Position numbers and translations under genes: made by a program. A model generated the notes under the pieces. The model was not told the origin of the DNA and did no database searches. It saw only the letters and a program-made list of their open reading frames with translations. This document shows positions 33,086-41,264 of a stretch of DNA of 61,204 nt, in pieces. Each line of letters opens with the position of its first letter. Within the stretch, counting starts at the first letter, position 1. Source of the stretch: Bacteroidota bacterium (GTDB lineage Bacteria; Bacteroidota; Bacteroidia; 2-12-FULL-35-15); assembly GCA_021323165.1 (NCBI GenBank), contig JAJTCJ010000023.1:1-61204 (forward strand). Reading direction: 5' to 3'.

Positions 33086-34699
33086 TTATCTTGATATAAT
33101 GAATTTATTTACGGATACGGAACTTCCTGAGGCTATCCTTATGAAATATACTCCACTTGAAAGTTCGGAGATATCTATTGGCTCTGAGACTCCGGTAATA
33201 TTTGAAAGTATTGTTCTTCCTGAGATATCCATAATAGAATACGAAAGGCGTGTTTGCAGGCTCTGATCTGATCTTAGATACAATTGGTAATTTGCCGGGT
33301 TTGGATAAACCGTGAATAGTCCATCTTTGCTTAAGGAAGGTTCTGCTATTCCTATAACCTCTGAACCCGCACCCAAAACAGGCCTGATCATTAAAGTACC
33401 GGTCGTTGACATATTCATCCATGAACCATTTGTATTCTGATAAGAATATGTTCTTGTATTTATATTCTTATCTAAACCAATATTCAGAGGTTGATTAGTA
33501 TTCTGATCAAGCCCTACAAAGAAGGTGGTTCCGGCTGATAAATAAACAGGTGCATCAAAACAATATCTTGTAAAACGGTCGTGACCACTTTGATTATACT
33601 TAGGAGTATCTAATGTGGGATTGAGGTATATTACCGGACCGGGACTTCCTCCTGTGCTTCCCCATACTTTTAATGTAAACGTAAACGTTGATGCATTAAG
33701 CCAGGTAGGATTAAAATATATGTCAACGCATTGCAATGTATCCGCTACATTCAATGTGAATTTTTCGGCAATTTGGGCATGTAAAGCACCAGACAATCCA
33801 TAAGACGCTTCAGCAGAACCATCGTCATAAGAAAAATAATTATCGAATCTCTGCTTGTGCACGACTGTATCATTGTTAGAGAAATCATTATCCGGTGAAG
33901 AATACAACCAGGATTTTATTGAATATTCTGTTTTTTCGGTTAGGGCAGGGATAACATAATTGACCGGAGGCTTTGAAGAACTGATGGTTGTGTCATAGCC
34001 GATTATATCAAATGGTTCGTAATTGATCGCTCCTCCTGAATAAACAGGACCGACAGGTAAATTATTCTCGGAGATCTGATATCCAAAACCTCCATAACTT
34101 GGAGCTGTATTGTTATTCCTAATCGTGGCGGAATATCTGGATTTCATTAAAGAAGTACTGTACTGCCTCCATGGAACTGCGGTATATGTATTTAACAGGG
34201 ATGGTGTATCGTAAACAAAAGTAACATCCTTAAATACTGTGTCCGCGAAGTTTCGTCCCTTATCAAGATAAACATAATCAATATTCCATTGATCTCCATT
34301 GCCGCTTAAAGTGGCCCAGTTTGTAAAACGAAACTGAAATCCGGATTTAAGAAAAGCAGGATTTGTAATATGAATCATTACCAACTTCCAGATCGAATCT
34401 GTCGAAGAAGAATTAACACCTCTTTTGGCCCATACATGATGCCAGGCTCCGGTTAGAGGAGCTTTAAATTCAAGAATAATAGAATCTGCAGGATCCGGGA
34501 AATTACCTCTGCCCTGCGCCTGGTAAAAAAAACTAAAGTATACAGATGTATCAGTCGGAAAATTAAGATCTATAGGTTTTGACGTTAAAGTATCTGCCTT
34601 TCCGGATGATGATGATGATGCAAAAAAATTATAGGGATAGCCACCGGCATTTACACCATCAAAGGTTGCCACTCCAATTGTAGGTGGAGAGATGGGCAT
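33086..34699 (-). CDS. T9SS-sorted secreted protein (N-terminal frame broken)
   Basis: This is a large extracellular protein with a C-terminal type A sorting domain (TVYPNPANYQLYLRSDQ to SGVYFIRIASGSSVSVNKFI), which directs export through the type IX system. The body is beta-rich, with repeated jelly-roll-like and fibronectin-like stretches, and no catalytic motif was seen. The coding frame continues upstream of the given start as GFLDDFSYEGPYPDSNKW, but no start codon lies in that frame. A signal peptide (34773-34847) is present in a different frame. The gene therefore reads as frame-disrupted; restoring it would give a signal peptide directly before this frame. The protein probably has an adhesion or structural role. 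Confidence 0.8.
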   Translation of the reverse strand: MPISPPTIGVATFDGVNAGGYPYNFFASSSSSGKADTLTSKPIDLNFPTDTSVYFSFFYQAQGRGNFPDPADSIILEFKAPLTGAWHHVWAKRGVNSSSTDSIWKLVMIHITNPAFLKSGFQFRFTNWATLSGNGDQWNIDYVYLDKGRNFADTVFKDVTFVYDTPSLLNTYTAVPWRQYSTSLMKSRYSATIRNNNTAPSYGGFGYQISENNLPVGPVYSGGAINYEPFDIIGYDTTISSSKPPVNYVIPALTEKTEYSIKSWLYSSPDNDFSNNDTVVHKQRFDNYFSYDDGSAEASYGLSGALHAQIAEKFTLNVADTLQCVDIYFNPTWLNASTFTFTLKVWGSTGGSPGPVIYLNPTLDTPKYNQSGHDRFTRYCFDAPVYLSAGTTFFVGLDQNTNQPLNIGLDKNINTRTYSYQNTNGSWMNMSTTGTLMIRPVLGAGSEVIGIAEPSLSKDGLFTVYPNPANYQLYLRSDQSLQTRLSYSIMDISGRTILSNITGVSEPIDISELSSGVYFIRIASGSSVSVNKFIISR

Positions 34700-34772
34700 T
34701 GAACGATTAATAAAAACATAATCATTTAACCATTTGTTTGAATCAGGATAAGGGCCTTCATAACTGAAATCA

Positions 34773-34847
34773 TCAAGAAAACCATTTATTCCTCAGAGCT
34801 GATGAAATGATCATCAGAAAAAAGAAAAGTACTTTTTTATTAATCAT
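34773..34847 (-). pseudogene. detached signal peptide of the T9SS protein
   Basis: The frame encodes MINKKVLFFFLMIISSAL, a signal peptide, and then RNKWFS before a TGA stop. Its ATG overlaps the end of the PASTA gene, so it is translationally coupled. The mature protein frame follows one base out of phase: removing one A from AATAAATGG would join SALRNN to GFLDDF. Confidence 0.6.
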
Positions 34848-35664
34848 ATTCAGAATCCTCATTTTTCGTTGTAGTTGTATCCGGATCTGCAATTTTATTT
34901 TTATCAGCAGATAAAAAGATATCGATGGCAGAACCAAGATTAATATTATTTTCCTTACCACAGGAAGGCGATTGCCTGTAAACCCTGGACAACAAAGAGT
35001 CTTTTGGATTATCAAAAGTAACAGAACCTAAGCTCAAGGAATTTTCAGCAATCCTCGCTACAGCCTCTTTTCTTGTTAAACCTTGTAAACAAGGAACTCC
35101 AACTTCTTCATCACTCAGTCCTTTACCTACAACAAGATCGACAACAGTACCTTTTTCAATAGGTTCTCCAGCACTAATCCTTTTCCCTTTTACCAATTGT
35201 TCTAAAATGCAATTAGCACACTGATCCGCGACAAATTTAGTTTTACCCAATTTTAATCCGTAAGCTGTGATCATAGAAATTGCCTGACGTAATGAACGAT
35301 CCACAAGTTTTGGCATCTGAATCCTTGGAGGCAAAATAGAAGTTACATATAAAAAAATTATCCTATTTTCTTTTACTGATGCACCCGGTTCAGGTTCCTG
35401 CTTTACAACTGTACCTTTATCAGCCTTAACATCATAGATCGAATCTATCACGAGATAACGAACATTTTTATCGCTTACAAATTTATCGAGATCCGCAAGT
35501 TTTACATTTTTAAAATCAGGGACCGGAATGGATTCTCCATGTTTAGTTGAAGATCTGAGCCAGGACATCAATACAGAAAATAAAATGAAAACTGCAATCA
35601 GATAAACTGCAAAATTTATTAAAAAAGTTCTGCTTTTAAAAAAATGTAAAACCCCTTTGAACAT
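34840..35664 (-). CDS. PASTA domain membrane protein
   Basis: A short cytoplasmic start (MFKGVLHFFKSRTF) and one membrane helix (about residues 15-33) are followed by three PASTA domains, at roughly residues 45-110, 112-180 and 183-255. PASTA modules bind peptidoglycan or beta-lactam-like ligands, and in Bacteroidota such single-pass proteins commonly lie beside ddl. The C-terminus is a Thr/Asp/Glu-rich tail. It has no kinase or transpeptidase domain, so it is a binding or scaffolding protein. It lies between the double ddl gene and the T9SS cargo gene, whose start codon overlaps its end. Confidence 0.88.
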   Translation of the reverse strand: MFKGVLHFFKSRTFLINFAVYLIAVFILFSVLMSWLRSSTKHGESIPVPDFKNVKLADLDKFVSDKNVRYLVIDSIYDVKADKGTVVKQEPEPGASVKENRIIFLYVTSILPPRIQMPKLVDRSLRQAISMITAYGLKLGKTKFVADQCANCILEQLVKGKRISAGEPIEKGTVVDLVVGKGLSDEEVGVPCLQGLTRKEAVARIAENSLSLGSVTFDNPKDSLLSRVYRQSPSCGKENNINLGSAIDIFLSADKNKIADPDTTTTKNEDSEYD

Positions 35665-35841
35665 AGATATATTTAACCGAAAATTAGATTACGAATGTAC
35701 GACTTTTATAGGAATAGAGAAAGTCTTTCAGATTAGGATAACATAATAAAACTAAGGAATAGCAAGGAAGGCAACCTTTCCTAAATCATGCGTCTACGTA
35801 ATTCCCGATCTATTTACTCAAATTGTATATTTGAATAAATA

Positions 35842-38547
35842 TTATTTAACCATTACTTGCTGTTTTTTAAAACCAAAGTCAAGGATCCTGTCTATAAAAT
35901 CATAAGGCTTGTAACCATTGATGGCTGTCTGATGGAAGATACATGTTGCAGGAGTCATGCCAGGCAAGGAATTTACTTCAATAAATATAACCTCAACTTT
36001 TTCGGGATTATAGATTCGGACAAACGCATCTATCCGGCAATATCCATTCACATTTAAAACTTTGGCTGCAGCGCCAAGTGTGTATTTTACCTGTTCAGAG
36101 ATCTTCTGGCGAACAGCGGGATCAGGTGAATACCTTGCAGGAGTTATATTCTGACCTTGCCCGGCCAGGAACTTTTCTTCTAATGATAAAACCTCTCCTT
36201 CACTTAATGCTTCAGATGCTTCAAAAACTTCATAAACAACATTACCATTCTGGTCATATTTTGTAAGCATTCCACCAGTTATCTCCAGGAAATGAACAGC
36301 CTCTTTTTTACTAATCAGTTCTTCTACAAGTATAATACGTTTCTGAGGAAACTCTTCTTTATCTTTTATGTGTAATAACTCTGCAGCCTGTTTATTCAGC
36401 TCTTCCTCTTTTCTGAAAATCAATGTCGCGAAAGCTTCGAACTCTTCCGCAGTTTTCACCTTACGTACAGCTGAACTGCACCCGTCATCAACAGGCTTCG
36501 CAATAAAAGGATATTTGATCTTTTCTTTGATGGTGTTCAGAATGCTCACTTTATCTTTTATCCATTCTTCTTCTGTAACCAAAAGGTGACCTGCTACCAG
36601 AAAGCCATTCTCACTCAGCAATTCATTTGTTTTGTATTTATCAATTGTGATCTGAGAGCTTTCTACACCGGAGCCGTTATAAGGCAAACCTATCTTTTCC
36701 AGTTTGGCCTGAACTGCTCCATCCTCACCCGGACGACCATGCAACGCAATAAACACACATTCTACAGTCTTTGCCAGATCATCATAAGATAACAACTTAG
36801 GCTTTGCCAGATTTTCAGGACTTGAATATTTAGCTGTAATATCAGAGCATTCAGAAATTATTTGTTGAACTACTTCGTGAACTTTATAATTTGAGATCTT
36901 TTCTTTAATATCATCAGCATTATCTTTCAATAGTACATTTATCGGGATCTGATATAATATATGTTCTTCCGCGCTGCCGGTAAGGAAAACAGGGATGGGT
37001 TCATACTTGGACGAAGAAGCAAGCTTTTCATAAATGTTTCTCCCGCTTTCAACAGAAATATGTCTTTCAGAAGAGTAACCTCCAAGCACTACAGCAACTT
37101 TTATTTTCTTTGTTTCAGCAGCTTTATCCTTGGCAATGTTTTCATCAAGAAGCCTTAATAAATGGTCGAAAGTGCCGTTATTACTATTCCCTTTGATACG
37201 CTGTGCTAAAGATGTTCTTATTATATATGTTAAGAATTGTGAAGGATTCAGTCCGATCTCTGCTGCCTGGTGAAAGAAGAAAGAGGAAGGCATCATCCCC
37301 GAAGTGGTGTTTGGGTCATTCAGAAAGATCTTACCATTACTCGAAAGAAAACCATCTATACGAGCATATACATCGAAGCTAAGAGCATGGAATAATCGTT
37401 CACATTCTTTTCTTATTAATTGAATTTGTTCATTCGGTAAATCAATTGGAGTGATCTTTCGTGATAATCCCGGAAGATATTTTGACCTGTAATCAAACAG
37501 CTCCTTCCCTTTCCTGATCTCTGTAGGCGGTAAAGCAACCGGTTCCCCTTTTTCATTCTGAGCAACTATGCATGAAAACTCTTTACCTTCAATAAATCCT
37601 TCAATAAGCACCTTACTTTCTCCGTCAAGAGCGGCAAGGATGACTCCTTCTTTTTCTGTTTTAAAAACATTATCAAGATAGTCGATCAGATCCGAAGGAT
37701 GATAAACAACGTCCTTCGATTTTAATCCTTCACTTATTACTTCCAGCGGCATTCCAATTCCTTCACGTATATCAGAAAGCGTCCGGATAAAATTGTTTTT
37801 CTGTTCGGAATTCAAATTGAGCCATTCACCTGCATCAAGCCATTTTGTAAAGAAGGCTTTTTCAACGGCTTCCATGAATTTGAAATTATCTTCTTCATGC
37901 AGAATACTTACCCCGATTGATGAACCCTGATTTGCTGGTTTAATTACAACCGGAAAACCAATTTCTTTTTTTACTCTTTCAAATGCATTCTTACAATTCC
38001 CGCTGATATAGCTTTCGCGATCAAGGGAGAAAAAGTTTGGACTATTAAATCCGGCATTCACCATTAACTGCTTCTGAACACTTTTATCAATTCCAATCGA
38101 AGAAGGCAACACACCAGACCCTGAATAAGGAATCTTCAAATACTCCAGCATTCCCTGTATTTTCCCATCTTCACCGAAAGGCCCATGCAGACAAAGGAAT
38201 GCAAAATCAAAATGGTTTTTAAGATCACCCGGTTCTATCTTACTTCCGATCCTGGTGATCATTTCCTCCTGCTGTTCAGGAAGCAATGCTCCTATCTGCT
38301 CGGCATAGATCTGAAAATCACCTTTTTTAACAGGAATAAATTCTGCCGGAGGATAAAAATCGCGGATGCTGCCTTTATAAACGAATTCCCAGTTTAACAA
38401 TACGAAATTCCCGAAACTATCAACGAACACAGGCACTGCCTCAAAAATCGATTTATTGAGATTATCATAAACTGTTCTGCCTCCTGCAAAGGAGATTTCG
38501 CGTTCTTTAGAAAAACCTCCGAATACAATTCCTATTTTGATCTTCAT
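35842..38547 (-). CDS. ddl: tandem (double) D-alanine-D-alanine ligase
   Basis: The product is about 901 residues, roughly two and a half times a normal Ddl (about 310-370). It consists of two ATP-grasp ligase halves in tandem. Half 1 (about residues 1-465) has GGFSKEREIS, the loop VVIKPANQGSSIGVS and the omega-loop LFDYRSKYLPG, but its metal site reads FLNDPNTTSG instead of E-x-N-x-x-P-G. Half 2 (about 478-901) has GGYSSERHIS and a canonical EVNSLPGMT, but its ATP loop is altered (FIAKPVDDGCSSAV) and its omega-loop lacks the Tyr. Both keep the Arg of RID. ATG 38547 is preferred because an in-frame ATG at 38580 adds only an unrelated 11 residues. It lies at the usual ddl position beside the PASTA gene, so it is probably the main cell-wall D-Ala-D-Ala ligase. 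Confidence 0.9.
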   Translation of the reverse strand: MKIKIGIVFGGFSKEREISFAGGRTVYDNLNKSIFEAVPVFVDSFGNFVLLNWEFVYKGSIRDFYPPAEFIPVKKGDFQIYAEQIGALLPEQQEEMITRIGSKIEPGDLKNHFDFAFLCLHGPFGEDGKIQGMLEYLKIPYSGSGVLPSSIGIDKSVQKQLMVNAGFNSPNFFSLDRESYISGNCKNAFERVKKEIGFPVVIKPANQGSSIGVSILHEEDNFKFMEAVEKAFFTKWLDAGEWLNLNSEQKNNFIRTLSDIREGIGMPLEVISEGLKSKDVVYHPSDLIDYLDNVFKTEKEGVILAALDGESKVLIEGFIEGKEFSCIVAQNEKGEPVALPPTEIRKGKELFDYRSKYLPGLSRKITPIDLPNEQIQLIRKECERLFHALSFDVYARIDGFLSSNGKIFLNDPNTTSGMMPSSFFFHQAAEIGLNPSQFLTYIIRTSLAQRIKGNSNNGTFDHLLRLLDENIAKDKAAETKKIKVAVVLGGYSSERHISVESGRNIYEKLASSSKYEPIPVFLTGSAEEHILYQIPINVLLKDNADDIKEKISNYKVHEVVQQIISECSDITAKYSSPENLAKPKLLSYDDLAKTVECVFIALHGRPGEDGAVQAKLEKIGLPYNGSGVESSQITIDKYKTNELLSENGFLVAGHLLVTEEEWIKDKVSILNTIKEKIKYPFIAKPVDDGCSSAVRKVKTAEEFEAFATLIFRKEEELNKQAAELLHIKDKEEFPQKRIILVEELISKKEAVHFLEITGGMLTKYDQNGNVVYEVFEASEALSEGEVLSLEEKFLAGQGQNITPARYSPDPAVRQKISEQVKYTLGAAAKVLNVNGYCRIDAFVRIYNPEKVEVIFIEVNSLPGMTPATCIFHQTAINGYKPYDFIDRILDFGFKKQQVMVK

Positions 38548-38609
38548 ATTGATTTTGTTTAATTCTGCGCCAGTGCGCAAGGGATGCAGGAAATCTTTAT
38601 CCAGCGTTA

Positions 38610-38617
38610 CAAATTTA
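38610..38617 (-). promoter_or_regulatory. candidate -7 promoter element for the tandem ddl gene
   Basis: TAAATTTG on the minus strand matches TAnnTTTG, 63 bases before the ATG at 38547. No TTG is present at the best -33 spacing. Confidence 0.35.
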
Positions 38618-38636
38618 ACCTTTACAAAGTGTAATT

Positions 38637-39215
38637 CTATTGAAGTGTTTTCAAGTATTCAACAAGTTTACTAACAGCAATTGCACGGTGGGAGATCTTG
38701 TTTTTTTCAGAGATATCCATTTCAGCAAAAGATCGGGTATAACCATCAGGCTTAAAGATTGGATCATAACCAAAGCCTTGAGTACCCTGCTTTGCACTTA
38801 AAATAATACCATCTACAACACCTTCGAAATGCTTCTCTTTACCATCAATTATAAGTGAAATAACGGTTTTAAAACGAGCTCTTCTATTAGTTAAACCTCT
38901 CATTTCAGATAGGATCTTATCCATATTTGCATTCGCATCTTTGCTTTCTCCGGCATAACGTGCCGACAAAACTCCTGGCCTGCCGCCTAACACTTCGATC
39001 TCAAGTCCTGTATCATCTGCAAAACAATTGTGATGATACTTTTCATAAACGTATAAAGCCTTTTGAGATGCATTCCCTTCTATTGTTGGTTGGGTTTCCG
39101 GGATTTCTTCTGAGCACCCAATATCCTGCAAACCCAGTAAATTGAATTTATTATCAAGTAAATGGTTAATTTCTTTAATTTTGGAGATATTTCCTGAAGC
39201 AAATACAATATTCAT
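38637..39215 (-). CDS. rdgB: XTP/dITP diphosphatase (HAM1/RdgB family)
   Basis: This cytosolic house-cleaning enzyme removes non-canonical purine nucleotides (ITP, dITP, XTP). The N-terminal substrate motif is ASGNISKIKEI, followed by the metal-binding and active-site region CFADDTGLEIEVLGGRPGVLSARYAGE. The C-terminal GFGYDPIFKPDGYTRSFAEM and SHRAIA are also standard. At 192 residues it is of usual size. It lies just upstream of the tandem ddl gene on the same strand. A -7 motif (39230-39237) precedes it. Confidence 0.96.
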   Translation of the reverse strand: MNIVFASGNISKIKEINHLLDNKFNLLGLQDIGCSEEIPETQPTIEGNASQKALYVYEKYHHNCFADDTGLEIEVLGGRPGVLSARYAGESKDANANMDKILSEMRGLTNRRARFKTVISLIIDGKEKHFEGVVDGIILSAKQGTQGFGYDPIFKPDGYTRSFAEMDISEKNKISHRAIAVSKLVEYLKTLQ

Positions 39216-39229
39216 ACGGTTTTTTTATA

Positions 39230-39237
39230 CAAAAATA
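39230..39237 (-). promoter_or_regulatory. candidate -7 promoter element for rdgB
   Basis: On the minus strand this reads TATTTTTG, matching TAnnTTTG, ending 14 bases before the rdgB ATG. The -33 region is not convincing. Confidence 0.35.
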
Positions 39238-39265
39238 GAGAAAAGATTCAGCTGTTTAATTAAAG

Positions 39266-40744
39266 GTGGAGGACAAAAAAAACATTTCAGATTCTAGATC
39301 TTACAAAACGATAATGGTTTTGTTCGGTCAGGGATTTAACACTCTAATAAGTTTTTTATTTTTCCCTTACCTTGCAAGGACCTTATCCGTAGAAAACTAC
39401 GGAACTTATGGCCAAACCATCCTTATCACTGATCTTATTAAATGTTTTTTTATAATGGGTCTTACTAATGTGATCTATGTTCAGCTTAGTGATAAAACTC
39501 AAAATTTCTCTACAGTTTTTAAGAGTAATCTTTTATTCAGTTTTATTTCCGGACTTGCCGGAACATTATTTGTTTTTGGGAGTTCAGGCTATTTGAGCGT
39601 ATGGTTCAATAATCCTTCCATGACTACTTTTATTGAAATATTATCCTTTGGACTTATTTTTCAGATACCTTATGATTATTTAAATGCAGTTTTAATTTAT
39701 TCTGGAAAAGTAAAACAGAGTGTTATAATTACTGTCATTACCAACATTTTTAAAATTGCCTTGCTTTTTGTCAGCATTCATATTCTGCATTCTATGGAAA
39801 TGGTTTTTATAACCTTTCTTGTTACAAATGTTATCCAGTTTATTTGCATTTTTTTCGTCATACCAAAAGAATTCTATACGCAAGGAGGAGTTGATTTAAA
39901 AATAATGCGATCGCAGTTTAAATTAAGTTTACCTATTATAATTAGTGCTCTTCTTGGACATCTTTTAAAATTTGCTGATGGCTTGATGGTTAGTTCTCTT
40001 CTAACGGTAAAAGATTATGCGGTATTCAGGAATGGAGCATTTGAAATCCCTCTTATATCAATTGTTTATTCTTCAGTTTCCTCCATAATCCTACCTGAAG
40101 TTTCAACACTCAGTGCTGCAGATCAGAACAATCAGATCGTTGAGTTAAAAAGAAAAGTTTCGAGCTCTGTTTCCTTGTTAACGATTCCAATAGCAATATT
40201 CGTTCTTTTGTTTAGCGTACCTATAATAACACTCCTCTTTGGGGATAATTACGCGGAAAGTGCTTCTGTGTTCTTTATTATTAACCTTTTAGTATTGATC
40301 AGGATAAATGATTATCAGGACATCCTTATCCTTCGATCAGCAGGAAAGTATATATTATTTTATAATATTATCTGTTTGGTGCTAAATATCATTTTTGCAT
40401 ACTTTTTTATATCCTATTTTGGAGTTATTGGCGCAGCAATTGGAACCACATTATCTATCTATTTGTTTGCTTTGCTTTTACTTAAAAAAAGTACCAGCCT
40501 GATCGGAGTCGGATTGTTTCAATTTTTTGATAAAAAAGTTCTTCTTCCGGTGTTCTTAATTTCATTAATAAGTGGAATACTGTTATATATTCCATATTAT
40601 CTTTTTCCAAATAAATATTTTGTACTTCCCCTTGGTTTTATTTACATTGCTGTTGTTTATTTTACTTTTTACAAAAAGCAACTTTTTCAGCTGCCAATGA
40701 TACAAGCTATTCTTTTGAAATTTTTTAATATTAAACGGGGATGA
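39266..40744 (+). CDS. Wzx-type polysaccharide flippase (MOP superfamily)
   Basis: This polytopic inner-membrane protein flips undecaprenyl-linked glycan repeat units to the periplasmic side. About 12-14 helices fill the 492 residues. The N-terminus (YKTIMVLFGQGFNTLISFLF then LARTLSVENYGTYGQ) and LSLPIIISALLGHLLKFADGLMV fit the MOP/Wzx pattern. The start is GTG at 39266; a later ATG in the same frame (MVLFGQ, codon 17) is possible. It is the first gene of the second glycan locus and lies four bases upstream of an acyltransferase gene. Substrate specificity is unknown. Confidence 0.9.
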   Translation: MEDKKNISDSRSYKTIMVLFGQGFNTLISFLFFPYLARTLSVENYGTYGQTILITDLIKCFFIMGLTNVIYVQLSDKTQNFSTVFKSNLLFSFISGLAGTLFVFGSSGYLSVWFNNPSMTTFIEILSFGLIFQIPYDYLNAVLIYSGKVKQSVIITVITNIFKIALLFVSIHILHSMEMVFITFLVTNVIQFICIFFVIPKEFYTQGGVDLKIMRSQFKLSLPIIISALLGHLLKFADGLMVSSLLTVKDYAVFRNGAFEIPLISIVYSSVSSIILPEVSTLSAADQNNQIVELKRKVSSSVSLLTIPIAIFVLLFSVPIITLLFGDNYAESASVFFIINLLVLIRINDYQDILILRSAGKYILFYNIICLVLNIIFAYFFISYFGVIGAAIGTTLSIYLFALLLLKKSTSLIGVGLFQFFDKKVLLPVFLISLISGILLYIPYYLFPNKYFVLPLGFIYIAVVYFTFYKKQLFQLPMIQAILLKFFNIKRG

Positions 40745-40748
40745 TGAT

Positions 40749-41264
40749 ATGGGATTAGGCATATTTAAAACTTACTTCCGTATGATTGGAAAAGAATATT
40801 ACATTAAAATTCCGATCGGATTATTAATTATTAACTGGATCATTCAACGCATTTTCAGAATAAATAAGCATGTTCCTTTTTCTGTTCATTATACAAATAA
40901 TATCAAAGGCTTTGATAAGATCAAACTTGGCAATAATGTGCATTTAAATTTCGCGATCTCAGGCGGTACTAATATTTATGCTTTTGACAACACAACAATA
41001 GAAATCGGTGATGATACAATTTGGGCTTACAATGTTTGCATACAAACGGGAAATCATGATTTTAAAGAACGTAACAGATTTAATCTTGGATCAGTTAAGA
41101 TAGGAAAGAACTGTTGGCTTGGAAACGGAGTTGCGATCATGGCGGGTGTAGAATTAGGTGACAATGTTACTGTGGGCGCTAATAGTGTGGTTACAAAGTC
41201 CTTTCCATCAAATACAGTTATCGCAGGTTGTCCTGCAAAAGTAATCAGAAACCTGGAAGACTAA
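40749..41264 (+). CDS. hexapeptide-repeat acyltransferase (left-handed beta-helix)
   Basis: This cytosolic or peripheral O- or N-acetyltransferase has a left-handed beta-helix fold. The hexapeptide pattern is clear in IEIGDDTIWAYNVCIQTGNH and IGKNCWLGNGVAIMAGVELG, with the catalytic-type His in TGNHDF. The C-terminal tail ends NTVIAGCPAKVI as in the maltose/galactoside and serine acetyltransferase family. At 171 residues it is of usual size. The acyl acceptor is probably a sugar of the glycan, given the neighbours. The stop overlaps the start of the second asparagine synthase (TAATG). Confidence 0.9.
   Translation: MGLGIFKTYFRMIGKEYYIKIPIGLLIINWIIQRIFRINKHVPFSVHYTNNIKGFDKIKLGNNVHLNFAISGGTNIYAFDNTTIEIGDDTIWAYNVCIQTGNHDFKERNRFNLGSVKIGKNCWLGNGVAIMAGVELGDNVTVGANSVVTKSFPSNTVIAGCPAKVIRNLED

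Noticed and set aside
34848-35015. Longer version of the signal-peptide frame before ATG 34847
   Set aside because: It overlaps the PASTA gene on the same strand in another frame, and only the last segment (MINKKVLFFFL onward) has signal peptide character.
35665-35841. Hairpin GGAAGG/CCTTTCC between the PASTA and ddl genes as a terminator
   Set aside because: The stem is short and not followed by a T run on either strand, so it is not supported.
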